NCBI RefSeq assembly: GCF_000348945.1
Contig: NZ_AOCK01000009.1
Location: 124,001 to 188,000, forward strand
Direction: 5' to 3'
Source: Paeniglutamicibacter gangotriensis Lz1y
GTDB taxonomy: Bacteria > Actinomycetota > Actinomycetes > Actinomycetales > Micrococcaceae
DNA length: 64,000 nucleotides
The position numbers and the translations under genes are program-made. The stretch's first letter is position 1; the number at the start of each line of letters is the position of its first letter. Positions 21,058-31,294 of this stretch are shown here, piece by piece. Under the pieces are notes generated by a model. The model was not told where the DNA came from and did no database searches. It was given only the letters and a program-made list of their open reading frames with translations.

Positions 21058-22320
21058 CTATTGGTCGTCCAGTGTCCACATTTTTGCCCCGCTGTCCTTG
21101 GCATTCATGGCGTTCACTGTCCCGGTGGTGCGTTTGAGGGACGCGGCGTCCTGGCCCATGGTCGTGCAGGGGTCACCTGCGGCGGGCAGTGCGCACCAAC
21201 GCAAGGGTGACGGTTTCATGATGTGTGGCGCCCAAACCAGTTCTCCCGGCGCCCAGGAATCGCCGGTGCGCACGAACTGCATCTTCACCGTCAGCCCTTC
21301 TTTGTTCAGCACCGTCTTGGTGGCGTGTTTGGCCACGGAATTTCCCAGCCCGTAGACGATCCAGGTGCCGTTGCGCTTTTCGATGGGCAGCACCGAGTGG
21401 GTGTGGTGCGAGTAGATGAAATCGAATTCGCCGCTGTCCGCCAATGCCCGGTACAAAACCAGCTGCGAATCGGTCGGCGTATTGGTGTATTCGGCTCCGT
21501 CGTGGATCGCTGCCATGACGATGTCGGCGCCTGCGGCACGGGCTTCCTGGGCCCGATCGATCATCGAGTCCTTGTCGATGTCATCTACACGCCACGGAGC
21601 GTCTTCCTTGACCCCGTTTAGTGAGTAGGTGCCGGCGATTACGGAGATCTTTGCGTTACCGACCTCGGTGAGCAACGGTTTCTTGGCTTCGGCCTTGCTG
21701 CGGTATGAACCGGTGGATATCAGTCCGGCGGCATCGAGCGCATCCAAGGTGCGCTTGATTCCCGGGACCCCGGCATCCATCGAGTGGTTGCTCGCGGTGG
21801 TGCAACCGTCATAGCCGACTTCTTTCAACGCCGGGATGATTTGTGGCGGGACGATGAACATCGGGTAGCCACTGAAAGGTCCCTTAGCTGCGGCGACGGG
21901 GGTCTCAAGGTTGCATAGGGCCAGGTCGCTTTGTGCCAGGTACGGGGCGATTCCGGCCAGGATCGGTTCGAAATCGAGCTTCCCGTCGCCGTCCTTTTCA
22001 GCTTGTTCCCACAGCGCTGGGTGCAACAGGATGTCTCCGGCCACGGCAACCTCAAGGCATTCATCCCCCGGGCAGGACGTGTCTTGAGGTGTAGCCGCAG
22101 CGGAGTTGCTGCTTGCAGGAGCCGGTGGCTGGCCGGTTTGGCTGGGGGCCGCTGTGCCTGCCGAGGAGGCGGAAGACGGCGCCGTCGATGTCTGCGGTGT
22201 CGATGCCTGTGGTGTCGGCGGTGTTGGTGCGCAAGCGGCAAGGGAACAGCCCATCAGGAGGGCTGCAGCGAGGGCTGCGCCCCTGGACGCCGGAATCTTG
22301 CCGGCAAAGCGATCAAACAT
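21058..22320 (-). CDS. CapA-family (PgsA/CapA metallophosphatase-like) lipoprotein
   Basis: The product is 420 residues from the ATG at 22320. A lipoprotein signal ends in the lipobox LAAC (~29-32), followed by a Pro/Ser/Thr/Ala-rich spacer to ~80. The CapA domain starts at LEVAVAGDILLHPALWEQ and includes LCNLETPVA, TASNHSMDAG, GTYSLNG, IHDGAEYTNTP and YSHHTHSVLPIE, the family's metal-binding Asp/Asn/His positions. Bacillus CapA/PgsA proteins are linked to poly-gamma-glutamate capsule, but no capsule synthesis genes lie nearby, so the substrate is unknown. It is divergent from the M3 peptidase gene and sits between pdxT and pdxS. Confidence 0.88.
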   Translation of the reverse strand: MFDRFAGKIPASRGAALAAALLMGCSLAACAPTPPTPQASTPQTSTAPSSASSAGTAAPSQTGQPPAPASSNSAAATPQDTSCPGDECLEVAVAGDILLHPALWEQAEKDGDGKLDFEPILAGIAPYLAQSDLALCNLETPVAAAKGPFSGYPMFIVPPQIIPALKEVGYDGCTTASNHSMDAGVPGIKRTLDALDAAGLISTGSYRSKAEAKKPLLTEVGNAKISVIAGTYSLNGVKEDAPWRVDDIDKDSMIDRAQEARAAGADIVMAAIHDGAEYTNTPTDSQLVLYRALADSGEFDFIYSHHTHSVLPIEKRNGTWIVYGLGNSVAKHATKTVLNKEGLTVKMQFVRTGDSWAPGELVWAPHIMKPSPLRWCALPAAGDPCTTMGQDAASLKRTTGTVNAMNAKDSGAKMWTLDDQ

Positions 22321-22399
22321 AGCTAAGAGCCTAACCTTGCTGCGTGAACTGCGGCGCGGGAAACTCGCTGGGACCCGGGCATATGACAGGGTTAAGACC

Positions 22400-24421
22400 A
22401 TGCATAATCCGTTGCTTCAGCTAAGCACCTTGCCTTTCGAGTTCCCCGATTATTCGGCCCTGAACGCATCATATTATCTGGATGCCGTCAGGCAAGGCGT
22501 CGATGAACATCTCGTCGAGTTGAAGGCCATCGCACAAGATGTACGGCCCGCCGACTTCACCAACACCTTCGAAGCCTTGGAGCGCAGCGGCCAGTTGCTG
22601 CGTCGGGCAGTGATGGCGTATTGGACGGTGTTCTCCGCCCACGGCACCGAGGACCTGCGCGAGATCGATCCGGAGATCCAGTCGATGGTCTCCGGCCACC
22701 AGGACGCCATCCACTTGGACGGGGACCTGTATGCGCGTTTGGCCTCCGTCGATGCCGCGCAGCTCGCCGGCGAGGAGGCCCGTCTGGTCTCCGAGACACT
22801 GCGCACCTTCCGTGCTGCCGGTGCCGAGCTTGAGCCTGAGGCCAAGGACAAGTTGCGTGCGCTGAACAGCGAAATCACCGACCTTTCCAGCGAGTATTCA
22901 CGCAAGCTGCTGGGTTCCATGAACGAGTCGGCAGTCCTTTTCACCGATGCTGCCGAACTCGCGGGCCTGGGCGAGGGCCAAGTGGCAGCTGCCGCCGACG
23001 CAGCACGCGCCGCCGGGCACTCGGACGGATACCTTTTGACACTGGTGCTTCCCACCGGGCAGCCGTTGCTGGAGCGTCTCGAGCTTTCCGAGTCCCGCCG
23101 CCGGCTCTTCGAGGCCTCGGTGAATCGTGGCCAGGTCGGTGAAAACAAGAACCTGGAGTTGGGCGCCCAGATGGCCGCTCTGCGTGCCACGCGAGCCGCT
23201 TTGCTCGGCTTTGCCACGCACGCCGATGTGGTGCTGCAGGAAGCCACTGCCCCGGATCTTGCCGCGGTGCAGGCTCGTTTGGCCGAATTGATTCCCGCTG
23301 CCGTCGCCAACGCGCGCGCCGAGGCCGTGGAGCTGGAAAAGATTTCCGGTTCCCCGATCCAGCCGTGGGATTGGGCCTACTATTCCGCTGCCGTGGCCCG
23401 TGAGCGTTACACCCTCGATCGCGGGTCGTTGCGTGAATACTTCGAATTGGATGCGGTGCTTGAGCACGGTGTGTTCTCCGCCGCCGGCCGTCTGTATGGC
23501 ATCTCGTTCACCGAGCGATTCGATTTCCCGAAGTACCACCCCGATGTGCGCACCTGGGAGGTCTTCAACGAGGACGGGTCAACGCTGGGATTGTTTCTCG
23601 GTGACTTCTTTGCCCGGCCCACCAAGGCTGGCGGTGCTTGGATGAATTCGATTCGGGAATCTTCCTCGCTGTTGGAAGAACGCCCCGTGGTCACCAATAC
23701 CCTCAATATCCCCAAGCCCGCTGCCGGCGAGCCCGCCTTGGTGAGCTTGGACGAGGTCAACACGCTCTTCCACGAATTCGGGCACGCCTTGCACGGTTTG
23801 TTCTCCGCTGGCATCTACCCCTCGCTCTCCGGGACCAGCGTTCCGCGCGACTTCGTAGAATATCCTTCGCAGGTCAACGAGATGTGGGCGTTGCACCCCG
23901 AGGTCCTGCCGGGGTACGCCCGGCACACCCGCACCGGGGAACAAATGCCGGCAAGCATCGTTGAGACCTTGGAGGCGGCCGCTCTCTGGGGCGAGGGTTT
24001 CTCCACGACCGAATACCTCACCGCCGCCGTCTTGGATCTGGCCTGGCATTCGCTCGGTGACGGGGAAACTATCGATGACCCACTGGCCTTTGAGCAGCGG
24101 GTGCTCACCGAGGCCGGGCTGATCCCCGAGATGGTCCCCTCGCGCTACCGCACCGGATATTTCAAGCACATCTTCGACGGCGGGTATTCTGCGGGGTATT
24201 ACTCCTACATCTGGTCCGAGGTTTTGGATGCCGACACCGTTGAGTGGTTCACCGAGAACGGTGGGCTGACGCGGGAGAATGGGGAGAGGTTCCGTACCGA
24301 ACTGCTCTCGCGTGGCAACACCCGCGATCCATTGCAGTCCTACGAGATCTTCCGCGGTGCTCCTGCCCGCATCGAACCACTGCTCAAGCGTCGCGGCTTA
24401 GAAAGAGGCAAGACGGCGTGA
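22400..24421 (+). CDS. M3 family zinc oligopeptidase (Dcp/OpdA-like)
   Basis: The product is 673 residues from the ATG at 22400; the frame extends upstream over the capA 5' end without a start signal. The thermolysin-like zinc site HEFGH is at 458-462 within LFHEFGHALHGLFS, and the more C-terminal M3 region has YSAGYYSYIWSEVLDADTVEWF. This family cleaves short cytosolic peptides, often as dipeptidyl carboxypeptidases. There is no signal peptide. The stop overlaps the start of the GNAT gene (GTGA), so the two are translationally coupled. Confidence 0.93.
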   Translation: MHNPLLQLSTLPFEFPDYSALNASYYLDAVRQGVDEHLVELKAIAQDVRPADFTNTFEALERSGQLLRRAVMAYWTVFSAHGTEDLREIDPEIQSMVSGHQDAIHLDGDLYARLASVDAAQLAGEEARLVSETLRTFRAAGAELEPEAKDKLRALNSEITDLSSEYSRKLLGSMNESAVLFTDAAELAGLGEGQVAAAADAARAAGHSDGYLLTLVLPTGQPLLERLELSESRRRLFEASVNRGQVGENKNLELGAQMAALRATRAALLGFATHADVVLQEATAPDLAAVQARLAELIPAAVANARAEAVELEKISGSPIQPWDWAYYSAAVARERYTLDRGSLREYFELDAVLEHGVFSAAGRLYGISFTERFDFPKYHPDVRTWEVFNEDGSTLGLFLGDFFARPTKAGGAWMNSIRESSSLLEERPVVTNTLNIPKPAAGEPALVSLDEVNTLFHEFGHALHGLFSAGIYPSLSGTSVPRDFVEYPSQVNEMWALHPEVLPGYARHTRTGEQMPASIVETLEAAALWGEGFSTTEYLTAAVLDLAWHSLGDGETIDDPLAFEQRVLTEAGLIPEMVPSRYRTGYFKHIFDGGYSAGYYSYIWSEVLDADTVEWFTENGGLTRENGERFRTELLSRGNTRDPLQSYEIFRGAPARIEPLLKRRGLERGKTA

Positions 24422-25173
24422 CAACCATTAGTTTCGCCCAAGAGGCATTGACCCACTGGCACCAGGCCGTGGCCATGTCCACGGGCGGGAAGCTTTTCAC
24501 CACCCATGGTTGTTCATGGGCCTGGCAGCCGGCGCGTGCCCGGTTGGTATTGCTTTTCCCGGCCCACGCGCAGGAAGCCGGGTTGCGTCCTGGCCTTGCC
24601 GAGGGCACCCGTTTGGGTGCCCGCCGGGTGGAAGCCTGGGTTAATTCCGGCGCCCCCTCTGGTCCGTTGGAATCGGCCGGGTTCTCGGATACCTCGCAGA
24701 TTTCCTGGCATGCCGGGGAATTGCGGCCCCGAGCCGAGGCATGGGAAGGCAGAGTCCGTCTGGGCACCGAGATCCCCGAGGCCAAGGGTGCCGATGCGCG
24801 CGAGCTGCAAGTCGCCAACTTGTGGCGGGATCCGGTGGCAGCCGGGCTCAGTGCAGGGCACCCGGCATTGCGCCGTATCGAACAGGCCACCGCACGCACC
24901 ATGGAGGGCGATCTGGTGGGCCGGGCCTTCGCCCAACAGGCCTTCGGTGGACAGCTGGCCATACACGGCTTGGCCGTCTCACCCTCGCTGCGCCGCCACG
25001 GCGTTGGCTCGGCGCTGCTTAACGGCTTGGCCCGCGGCATGGTTAATCCCCTCGGCCTGGACGAGGATACGGAGATCGAGCTCATTGCCGCCGCAACTCC
25101 TGGCTCGGCACCATTCTTCGAGGCCAATGGCATGCGGCTGTTGGGCCGCGGCCGCCACCTGTTGCTGCGTTAG
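24418..25173 (+). CDS. GNAT family N-acetyltransferase
   Basis: The product is 251 residues from the GTG at 24418, which overlaps the M3 peptidase stop by four bases and follows GAAAGAGG. The C-terminal third has the GNAT acetyl-CoA motif A (LAIHGLAVSPSLRRHGVGSALL, with R-x-x-G-x-G) and the β6/β7 region with PFFEANGMRLLGRG. The N-terminal half looks like a divergent GNAT fold (possibly a tandem arrangement) without a recognisable motif. The acceptor substrate is not predictable. Confidence 0.85.
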   Translation: MTTISFAQEALTHWHQAVAMSTGGKLFTTHGCSWAWQPARARLVLLFPAHAQEAGLRPGLAEGTRLGARRVEAWVNSGAPSGPLESAGFSDTSQISWHAGELRPRAEAWEGRVRLGTEIPEAKGADARELQVANLWRDPVAAGLSAGHPALRRIEQATARTMEGDLVGRAFAQQAFGGQLAIHGLAVSPSLRRHGVGSALLNGLARGMVNPLGLDEDTEIELIAAATPGSAPFFEANGMRLLGRGRHLLLR

Positions 25174-25416
25174 TACTCGCGCGGCCCGAAGACCCTGTGC
25201 ATCGTCGAGGTTGGGACCAAGTTCGCGAATCCTGCGGCGCCGAGAGCTTGGCGACCGAATATTCGATGCGCTGATCAGCCACGCCCGGGGCCATACCCCG
25301 GCAGCCAACGACCAACGGACCGAGCGATTCCCAGATCCGCGCTCGCCCGTTTGATGAAGGGGAATGCAGGATCCGGTGCACCCGGTCCGTCGTTTTGCCA
25401 AGCTACTGCCCGGAAC

Positions 25417-26331
25417 CTACCAGCCGCGCTCGGAGAGGCGGTGCGGTGCCGGGATGTCTGCGACGTTGATGCCGACCATGGCTTCGCCCAGTCCGCGGGA
25501 GATCTTGGCCAGCTGGTCGGGATCGTTGTAGAAGGTGGTCGCCTTGACTACTGCTGCGGCGCGCTGCGCGGGGTTGCCGGACTTGAAGATGCCCGAGCCC
25601 ACGAATACACCGTCGGCGCCAAGCTGCATCATCATCGCGGCGTCGGCCGGGGTGGCGATGCCTCCGGCGGTGAAGAGCACGACCGGGAGCTTTCCGGTGC
25701 TGGCGACCTCCTTGACCAGCTGGTACGGGGCTTGCAGTTCCTTGGCCGCCACGTAGAGCTCGTCTTCGGGAAGGGCGGCAAGCTTGGCGATCTCGGAACG
25801 GATCTTGCGCATGTGGCCGGTGGCGTTGGAAACATCGCCCGTTCCTGCTTCACCCTTGGAGCGGATCATGGCCGCACCTTCGTTGATGCGTCGCAGTGCT
25901 TCGCCGAGGTTGGTGGCGCCGCAGACAAAGGGGACCTTGAAGTTCCACTTGTCGATGTGGTGCTCGTAGTCCGCCGGGGACAGGACCTCGGACTCGTCGA
26001 CGTAGTCGACACCGAGGGACTGGAGGATCTGGGCTTCGACGAAGTGGCCGATGCGTGCCTTGGCCATCACCGGAATCGACACCGAGGCGATGATGCTGTC
26101 GATCATGTCCGGGTCGCTGGCGCGCGAAACCCCGCCCTGGGCACGGATGTCGGCAGGGACCCGCTCGAGTGCCATGACGGCGACAGCACCTGCATCCTCG
26201 GCGATCTTGGCTTGTTCGGCGGTCACGACATCCATGATGACGCCGCCCTTGAGCATGTCGGCCATGCCCCGCTTGACACGGTCGCTACCTGTGGTGGCAG
26301 CAGGGTTACGGACGCCTTCGTTTTCAGACAC
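25417..26331 (-). CDS. pdxS: Pyridoxal 5'-phosphate synthase lyase subunit PdxS
   Basis: The product is 304 residues from the GTG at 26331, eight bases after AGAGGA. The TIM-barrel enzyme condenses a pentose phosphate, a triose phosphate and PdxT-derived ammonia to PLP. Hallmarks are [32 protein letters not shown], the Schiff-base Lys in [26 protein letters not shown], and the phosphate-binding [14 protein letters not shown]. It is nearly the most conserved protein in the window. pdxT is separated from it by the GNAT, M3 and CapA genes. Confidence 0.97.
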   Translation of the reverse strand: MSENEGVRNPAATTGSDRVKRGMADMLKGGVIMDVVTAEQAKIAEDAGAVAVMALERVPADIRAQGGVSRASDPDMIDSIIASVSIPVMAKARIGHFVEAQILQSLGVDYVDESEVLSPADYEHHIDKWNFKVPFVCGATNLGEALRRINEGAAMIRSKGEAGTGDVSNATGHMRKIRSEIAKLAALPEDELYVAAKELQAPYQLVKEVASTGKLPVVLFTAGGIATPADAAMMMQLGADGVFVGSGIFKSGNPAQRAAAVVKATTFYNDPDQLAKISRGLGEAMVGINVADIPAPHRLSERGW

Positions 26332-26672
26332 CTGGTGTTTCCTCTCAATAAGCTCAGCAGTACGCGAATCATCGTAGGTCCGCCGCGTCACAAAGCCCTT
26401 GGGTGTGTCGTCACAAACCAAAACTGGGTGCACTATCACCTACATCCTAGTCCTAATTACCCGCAATATAGGGGTTTAAGACCGAACACTTGACTGGTTT
26501 CGGCGATGACCCCGGTGGCGAAAAGCGCTGCGGGACCCTGCCGACCGGCAAGGGGCTCCTCGACGCTTCACCCGGTTCCATGTGCGGGCTCGCGACGCTG
26601 GGCGGCGTTCGCCCCTAACATGCGCAAGTCTCGCTATGGTGTGGGGAACCGACACCACACCTGGGAGAAGTC
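26332..26672. other. Divergent intergenic region of pdxS and a membrane-protein gene
   Basis: This 341-bp stretch has no supported gene. On the pdxS side it includes an AT-rich segment (26440-26480) that could carry the pdxS promoter, for instance TTGCGG about 18 bp before TAGGTG. On the other side is the GGGAGAAGTC ribosome binding site of the gene at 26673. No MocR-type regulator accompanies pdxS. Confidence 0.4.
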
Positions 26673-27719
26673 ATGTTCGAGGATCTTGCACACAGCGCCC
26701 TGGCAGTGTTCCTTTTTGCCCTGGCGGGCTTCTGCCTGACCTGGATATTTTCGCCGCTGACCACCGTCTGGGAAATGGCACGGTTGCGGATCACGCCGCG
26801 CAGTATCGACGACCGGCTTGCAGGCCAATCACTCATTGGCCCGGTCATCGTCTTTGGCACCGTCGGGCTGGTCGTCTCCGGCATCGTGGGGTGGTCGGTC
26901 GGCACCTTGATGGAGGAATTCGATCCGGTCGATTTCACCTCCAGCGCCCGGCACATCAACGTCGCCCTTCTCTCGCTGGCCGTCTTTGTGGTCGCCGCCT
27001 ACCTGGCCAACGCCTATGCGCGGTTTGGCGCCGGGCGGCCGAGCAACCTCGGGGAACGCCTCTACGAGCTCCAGCACCAGGAACGCGGCTTCTATGCCGC
27101 CGACCACATGGACGAAAAGCATTGGCTGATGCTGCGCTCCAGCATGACCGACGCGTTCACGGCGATGCGCCGATCCGATGCGGACCTGCTCACCGGCGCG
27201 CTGGGAACCGCGCCCGGTGCCGAGCCGTGGCAGCAGGTGAGGCAGGAAACCGTGCTCGCCTGGCGCTCCTCACATCCTGACACCCGCAATCCCGCCGCCG
27301 AGCGCGCACTTGCCCGCCGGCTCTGGCGGCTGCACCCCACACACTGGATCCGCATCGGGCTGCTGTGCGTCTTGGCCGCGGGCATGCTGCTGTTGGCCAT
27401 CGATTCGCGTGACGCGGCCGCGATCGCCGCGGCGCTGGCCGCCATCGGGCTTGCGTTGCTGGTGGTGCCACCGTTGGTGCTGCGGGCCGCGCGTTCGGAA
27501 AACCGCCGGCGCACCGCCACCTTGCTGCGGGACCTGCTGTGGACCCAACGGGCAACGACCCTGATCGACCGGCAGCTGGCGGCGCTGCGCACACCGGATC
27601 CGGCAAGCAGCAACGGAACACCCAGCTGGTCCCAATTACTCGCTATGGTCAACCGCAAGATGCAGGGGCAGCTGTCCGCCGCGTCTCCCGAGGAACCCAT
27701 GTTCGATAGGGAATCCTGA
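26673..27719 (+). CDS. Membrane protein of unknown function
   Basis: The 348-residue product starts at an ATG behind GGGAGAAG. I do not recognise the family. Hydrophobic helices lie near residues 8-28, 50-76 and 90-112, and a helical pair near 228-270, so four to five membrane passes are likely. The central soluble part (115-225) is rich in Arg/Glu and contains QQVRQETVLAWRSSHPDTRN. The C-terminal ~75 residues are soluble and basic. It stands alone, convergent with the HIT gene across a terminator. Confidence 0.75.
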   Translation: MFEDLAHSALAVFLFALAGFCLTWIFSPLTTVWEMARLRITPRSIDDRLAGQSLIGPVIVFGTVGLVVSGIVGWSVGTLMEEFDPVDFTSSARHINVALLSLAVFVVAAYLANAYARFGAGRPSNLGERLYELQHQERGFYAADHMDEKHWLMLRSSMTDAFTAMRRSDADLLTGALGTAPGAEPWQQVRQETVLAWRSSHPDTRNPAAERALARRLWRLHPTHWIRIGLLCVLAAGMLLLAIDSRDAAAIAAALAAIGLALLVVPPLVLRAARSENRRRTATLLRDLLWTQRATTLIDRQLAALRTPDPASSNGTPSWSQLLAMVNRKMQGQLSAASPEEPMFDRES

Positions 27720-27744
27720 ACGCCCTGGCACCCCAGAGACGACG

Positions 27745-27778
27745 GTGGCCCCCGGGAAGCAAACACCCCGGGGGCCAC
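27745..27778. terminator. Bidirectional terminator between convergent genes
   Basis: A 12-bp perfect stem, GTGGCCCCCGGG (27745-27756) and its complement (27767-27778), encloses a 10-base loop, AAGCAAACAC. It lies between the stop of the membrane-protein gene (27719) and the stop of the HIT gene (27801). Confidence 0.8.
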
Positions 27779-27800
27779 AGCGGGCAACAACGCTGCCTAG

Positions 27801-28397
27801 TTAGTCGATTTCACTCCAGCCAACCCGCAACTCCGTGTGGATGTCACCCAGGGTCGCCGGGATCGCCTTGGTCTCGGCAATGATCGGGAAGAAGTTCCCG
27901 TCCCCCGCCCAACGCGGGACCACATGCTGGTGCAGGTGCGCGGCAATGCCCGCTCCCCCGGTGACGCCCTGATTCATGCCCAGGTTGAAACCGGTGGGAC
28001 GCGAGACATGACGCAGCACGCGCATGGATTTTTGCGCCAGCGCCGCCATTTCCGCGGTCTCCTCCACCGTGATGTCGGTGTAGTCCGGGACATGCCGGTA
28101 GGGACAGATCAGCAGGTGTCCGGGGTTGTACGGGAAGAGGTTCAAGATCACGTAGGCACTCTTGCCGCGGTGGATGATCAGTGACTCCTCATCGCCACGC
28201 GTCGGACCGGCGCAGAAAGGACAGCTCTCCTCGTCCTTGACCTGCCCCTGGCCTGCCTTGATGTACGCCATCCGGTAGGGGGTCCACAGTCGTTGGAACG
28301 AATCGGGCACGCCTGCTACCGCGAAGTCGTCGGTGATCGCGGCGTCAGCCGCCTGCTGCGAAACCCCGCCCGCACCCGTGTTGGTGGACTCCCCCAT
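27801..28397 (-). CDS. HIT family hydrolase/phosphorylase, Ap4A phosphorylase-like
   Basis: The product is 198 residues from the ATG at 28397. The histidine triad HLHQHVV is at 154-160; CPFC at 59-62 and HRG at 76-78 resemble the Zn-coordinating N-terminal site of larger HIT proteins. It directly follows thrS (4 bp after its stop), the arrangement of Mycobacterium tuberculosis Rv2614c-Rv2613c, where the HIT protein is a diadenosine tetraphosphate phosphorylase. An alarmone-degrading role is inferred from this synteny and similarity. Confidence 0.88.
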   Translation of the reverse strand: MGESTNTGAGGVSQQAADAAITDDFAVAGVPDSFQRLWTPYRMAYIKAGQGQVKDEESCPFCAGPTRGDEESLIIHRGKSAYVILNLFPYNPGHLLICPYRHVPDYTDITVEETAEMAALAQKSMRVLRHVSRPTGFNLGMNQGVTGGAGIAAHLHQHVVPRWAGDGNFFPIIAETKAIPATLGDIHTELRVGWSEID

Positions 28398-28401
28398 GGC
28401 T

Positions 28402-30405
28402 CTAGGCTTCCCGGTTCTTGATGGCTGCGACAATGCGGGCCACCGCATCGTCCACGGCCACACCATTGTCGGTGCTGCCGTCGCGGAAGCGGAAGGAGAC
28501 CGCCCCTGCCTCGGCGTCCTCGCCGCCGGCGATGAGCACGAACGGGACCTTTTCCTTCGACGCGGTGCGGATCTTCTTCGGGAACCGGTCCGAGGAGATA
28601 TCCGCCTCGGCGCGGATGCCGGCGGCCTTGAGCTTGTCGATCACGTCGAACATGTACTCGTTGAAGGCCTCGGCCACCGGGATGCCCACGACCTGGACCG
28701 GGGAGAGCCACGCCGGGAAGGCGCCGGCGTAGTGCTCGGTGAGCACGCCCATGAAGCGCTCCACGGAACCGAACAGGGCGCGGTGGATCATCACCGGGCG
28801 CTGGCGGGTGCCGTCGGCGGCCTGGTACTCGAGCTCGAAGCGCTCGGGCAGGTTGAAGTCCAGCTGGATGGTGGACATCTGCCAGGTGCGGCCCAGCGCG
28901 TCCTTGGCCTGCACGGAGATCTTCGGTCCGTAGAAGGCCGCTCCGCCCGGGTCAGGGACCAGTTCCAGGCCCGAGGCCTCGGCGACCTCGGCGAGGGTGC
29001 GGGTGGCTTCCTCCCAGATGGCGTCATCGCCAACGAACTTCTCCGGGTTCTTGGTGGAGAGCTCCAGGTAGAAGTCATCCAGCCCGTAGTCCTTGAGCAG
29101 ACCCAGCACGAAGTTCAGCGTTTCGGTGAGCTCGTCCTTCATCTGCTCCTTGGTGCAGTAGATGTGGGCGTCGTCCTGTGTCATGCCGCGCACGCGGGTC
29201 AGGCCGTGGACTACACCGGACTTCTCGTAACGGTAGACCGAGCCGAATTCGAACAAGCGCAGCGGCAGCTCGCGGTAGGAGCGTCCGCGGGAGCGGAAGA
29301 TCAGGTTGTGCATCGGGCAGTTCATCGGCTTGAGGTAGTAGTCCTGGCCGGGCTTGCGCACGGTGCCGTCCTCATTGAGCTCCGCATCGACATGCATCGG
29401 CGGGAACATGCCGTCCTTGTACCAGTCAAGGTGCCCGGAGACCTCGTAGAGGTGGCCCTTGGTGATGTGCGGGGTGTAGACGAACTCGTAGCCGGCCTCT
29501 ACGTGGCGCGCACGGGAGTAATCTTCCATTTCCTTGCGGATGATGCCGCCGCGCGGGTGGAACACCGGCAAGCCGCTTCCGAGCTCGTCGGGGAAGGAGA
29601 AGAGGTCAAGTTCGACACCGAGCTTGCGGTGGTCGCGGCGCTCGGCCTCGGCGATGCGCTCCTGGTAGGCCTTCAGATCGGCCTTGGTCGGCCAGGCGGT
29701 GCCGTAGATGCGCTGCAGCTGCTGGTTCTCCTGGTTGCCCAGCCAGTAGGCGGCAGAGGTACGGGTCAGCGCGAAGGCGTTGGAGATCAGCTTGGTGTTG
29801 GGCAGGTGCGGGCCGCGGCACAAATCGCACCATACGATGTCGCCGGTCTTGCGGTCGACGTTGTCATAGATGGTGATCTCGCCCGCACCGACCTCGACGT
29901 TAACGCCTTCGCCGGCGGAATCGGCCTCGTTGGCCTTATTCAGCAGCTCAAGCTTGTACGGCTCGTTGGCCATGGCCACCTTGGCCTCGTCCTCGGTGAC
30001 AACCCGGCGGGCGAACTTCTGGTTCTGGTTCACGATCTTGAGCATCATCTTCTCAAGGGTCTTCAGATCCTCGGGAGTGAACGGCTCGGCGACATCGAAG
30101 TCGAAGTAGAAACCATCGGTGATGTACGGGCCGATGCCCAGCTTGGCATCCGGGCGCAGCTGCTGCACGGCCTGGGCCATCACGTGCGCGGTGGAGTGTC
30201 GCAGGACCTCGAGTCCTGCCGGGGAATCAATGGTCACTCGCTCGACGGTGGTTCCGGCCTCCAGCGGGCGGGCCAAATCGCGCAGTACGCCATCGACGTG
30301 CATGACGACGACCTCGCGGTCGTCAAAGTACAGCTCGGCCCCGGTAGTGCCGGCATTCACCTCGCGTTGTTCGCCATCGACGGTCAGTGTGATTTGCTCA
30401 AGCAC
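28402..30405 (-). CDS. thrS: Threonyl-tRNA synthetase
   Basis: The product is 667 residues from the GTG at 30405 behind GAGGAG. The N-terminal TGS domain ([20 protein letters not shown]) is followed by the editing domain with [11 protein letters not shown] and later the CRGPHL site. The class II core has [20 protein letters not shown] and the tRNA-contacting [19 protein letters not shown]. The anticodon-binding domain starts near [14 protein letters not shown]. All signature regions are present at normal length. HIT lies 4 bp downstream. No T-box leader is apparent in the 213 bp upstream. Confidence 0.97.
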   Translation of the reverse strand: MLEQITLTVDGEQREVNAGTTGAELYFDDREVVVMHVDGVLRDLARPLEAGTTVERVTIDSPAGLEVLRHSTAHVMAQAVQQLRPDAKLGIGPYITDGFYFDFDVAEPFTPEDLKTLEKMMLKIVNQNQKFARRVVTEDEAKVAMANEPYKLELLNKANEADSAGEGVNVEVGAGEITIYDNVDRKTGDIVWCDLCRGPHLPNTKLISNAFALTRTSAAYWLGNQENQQLQRIYGTAWPTKADLKAYQERIAEAERRDHRKLGVELDLFSFPDELGSGLPVFHPRGGIIRKEMEDYSRARHVEAGYEFVYTPHITKGHLYEVSGHLDWYKDGMFPPMHVDAELNEDGTVRKPGQDYYLKPMNCPMHNLIFRSRGRSYRELPLRLFEFGSVYRYEKSGVVHGLTRVRGMTQDDAHIYCTKEQMKDELTETLNFVLGLLKDYGLDDFYLELSTKNPEKFVGDDAIWEEATRTLAEVAEASGLELVPDPGGAAFYGPKISVQAKDALGRTWQMSTIQLDFNLPERFELEYQAADGTRQRPVMIHRALFGSVERFMGVLTEHYAGAFPAWLSPVQVVGIPVAEAFNEYMFDVIDKLKAAGIRAEADISSDRFPKKIRTASKEKVPFVLIAGGEDAEAGAVSFRFRDGSTDNGVAVDDAVARIVAAIKNREA

Positions 30406-30618
30406 TACGGCTCCTCGTTTCGTGGTTCGGCTTCAGGGCTTGTGGCGTACGGTGGCCACAGCCAGCCAACACCCAGCTTAACCGACTCCCACCGGTGCCA
30501 ACCAATCGGAAAGCGCGCATGTCATCGTGACATCATCGTTTCAACCGTCCGACGGCTCCAAACCGCGCGACCGCGCACGGCCCTAGGCCCGGGGTTTCGA
30601 GGGTCCGGCAGGTCCGGG

Positions 30619-31266
30619 CTACGCGTGCTCCAGGTATTTGAGCACGGCCAGCACCCGTCGGTGGTCGCCTCCGGATGGTTCCAGGCCCAGCTTGGAGAAG
30701 ATCGCGGTGATGTTCTTCTCCACCGCCCCCGCCGAGAGGAAGAGCTCCGCACAGATCCCCGCGTTGGTGCGACCCTGCGCCATGAGTTCGATCACCGACT
30801 GTTCCCGCGGGGTCAGCCGCTGAAGCCCCGCGGGCCGGTTCGAGACGCTCATGAGTTGGCGCACGACTTCCGGGTCAAGCACGGTTTCCCCGGCGGCAAT
30901 CCGCACCAGCGCCTGGATGAACGTGGCAACATCAGCCACCCGGTCCTTGAGCAAATATCCGGTGCCCGAGGGCGTCCCGCCAAAGAGTGCTGAAGCATAG
31001 CGCGTCTCCACATATTGCGAGAGCACCAGCACCCCGACGTCGGGGTGGGTTCTGCGCAGCACCAGGGCCGCCTGAATACCTTCGTTGGTGTGGGTCGGCG
31101 GCATCCGGTTATCCATGATCACCACGTCGGGGGCCTGCATCTCCACGGAGGCGAGCAGGTCATCGGCGTTGTCCACGGCGGTGAGCACCTGGTGCCCGCG
31201 GCCGGTCAGCAATTCGGTGAGCCCGGCGCGCAGCAGGGCCGAATCCTCGGCAATGGAAATCCTCAT
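30619..31266 (-). CDS. NarL/LuxR-type response regulator
   Basis: The product is 215 residues from the ATG at 31266 behind GGGGGAAAC. The receiver domain begins MRISIAEDSALLRAG, with the phospho-acceptor Asp52 in VVIMDNRMPP and the conserved Lys in YLLKDRV. The LuxR helix-turn-helix is at ~150-205 (RLTPREQSVIELMAQGRTNA). It sits 28 bp downstream of the histidine kinase gene, with which it forms a two-component system. The linker and HTH resemble the beheaded regulator remnant at 33576. Confidence 0.93.
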   Translation of the reverse strand: MRISIAEDSALLRAGLTELLTGRGHQVLTAVDNADDLLASVEMQAPDVVIMDNRMPPTHTNEGIQAALVLRRTHPDVGVLVLSQYVETRYASALFGGTPSGTGYLLKDRVADVATFIQALVRIAAGETVLDPEVVRQLMSVSNRPAGLQRLTPREQSVIELMAQGRTNAGICAELFLSAGAVEKNITAIFSKLGLEPSGGDHRRVLAVLKYLEHA

Positions 31267-31294
31267 GCCCAAGTTTCCCCCGGATCGTTCCCGT

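Noticed and set aside
30406-30618. T-box leader upstream of thrS
   Set aside because: No T-box bulge sequence or terminator/antiterminator pair is visible in this 213-bp GC-rich gap.
28333-30993. 886-codon plus-strand frame over thrS
   Set aside because: Antisense shadow of thrS; Gly/Val/Leu/His-rich without recognisable motifs.
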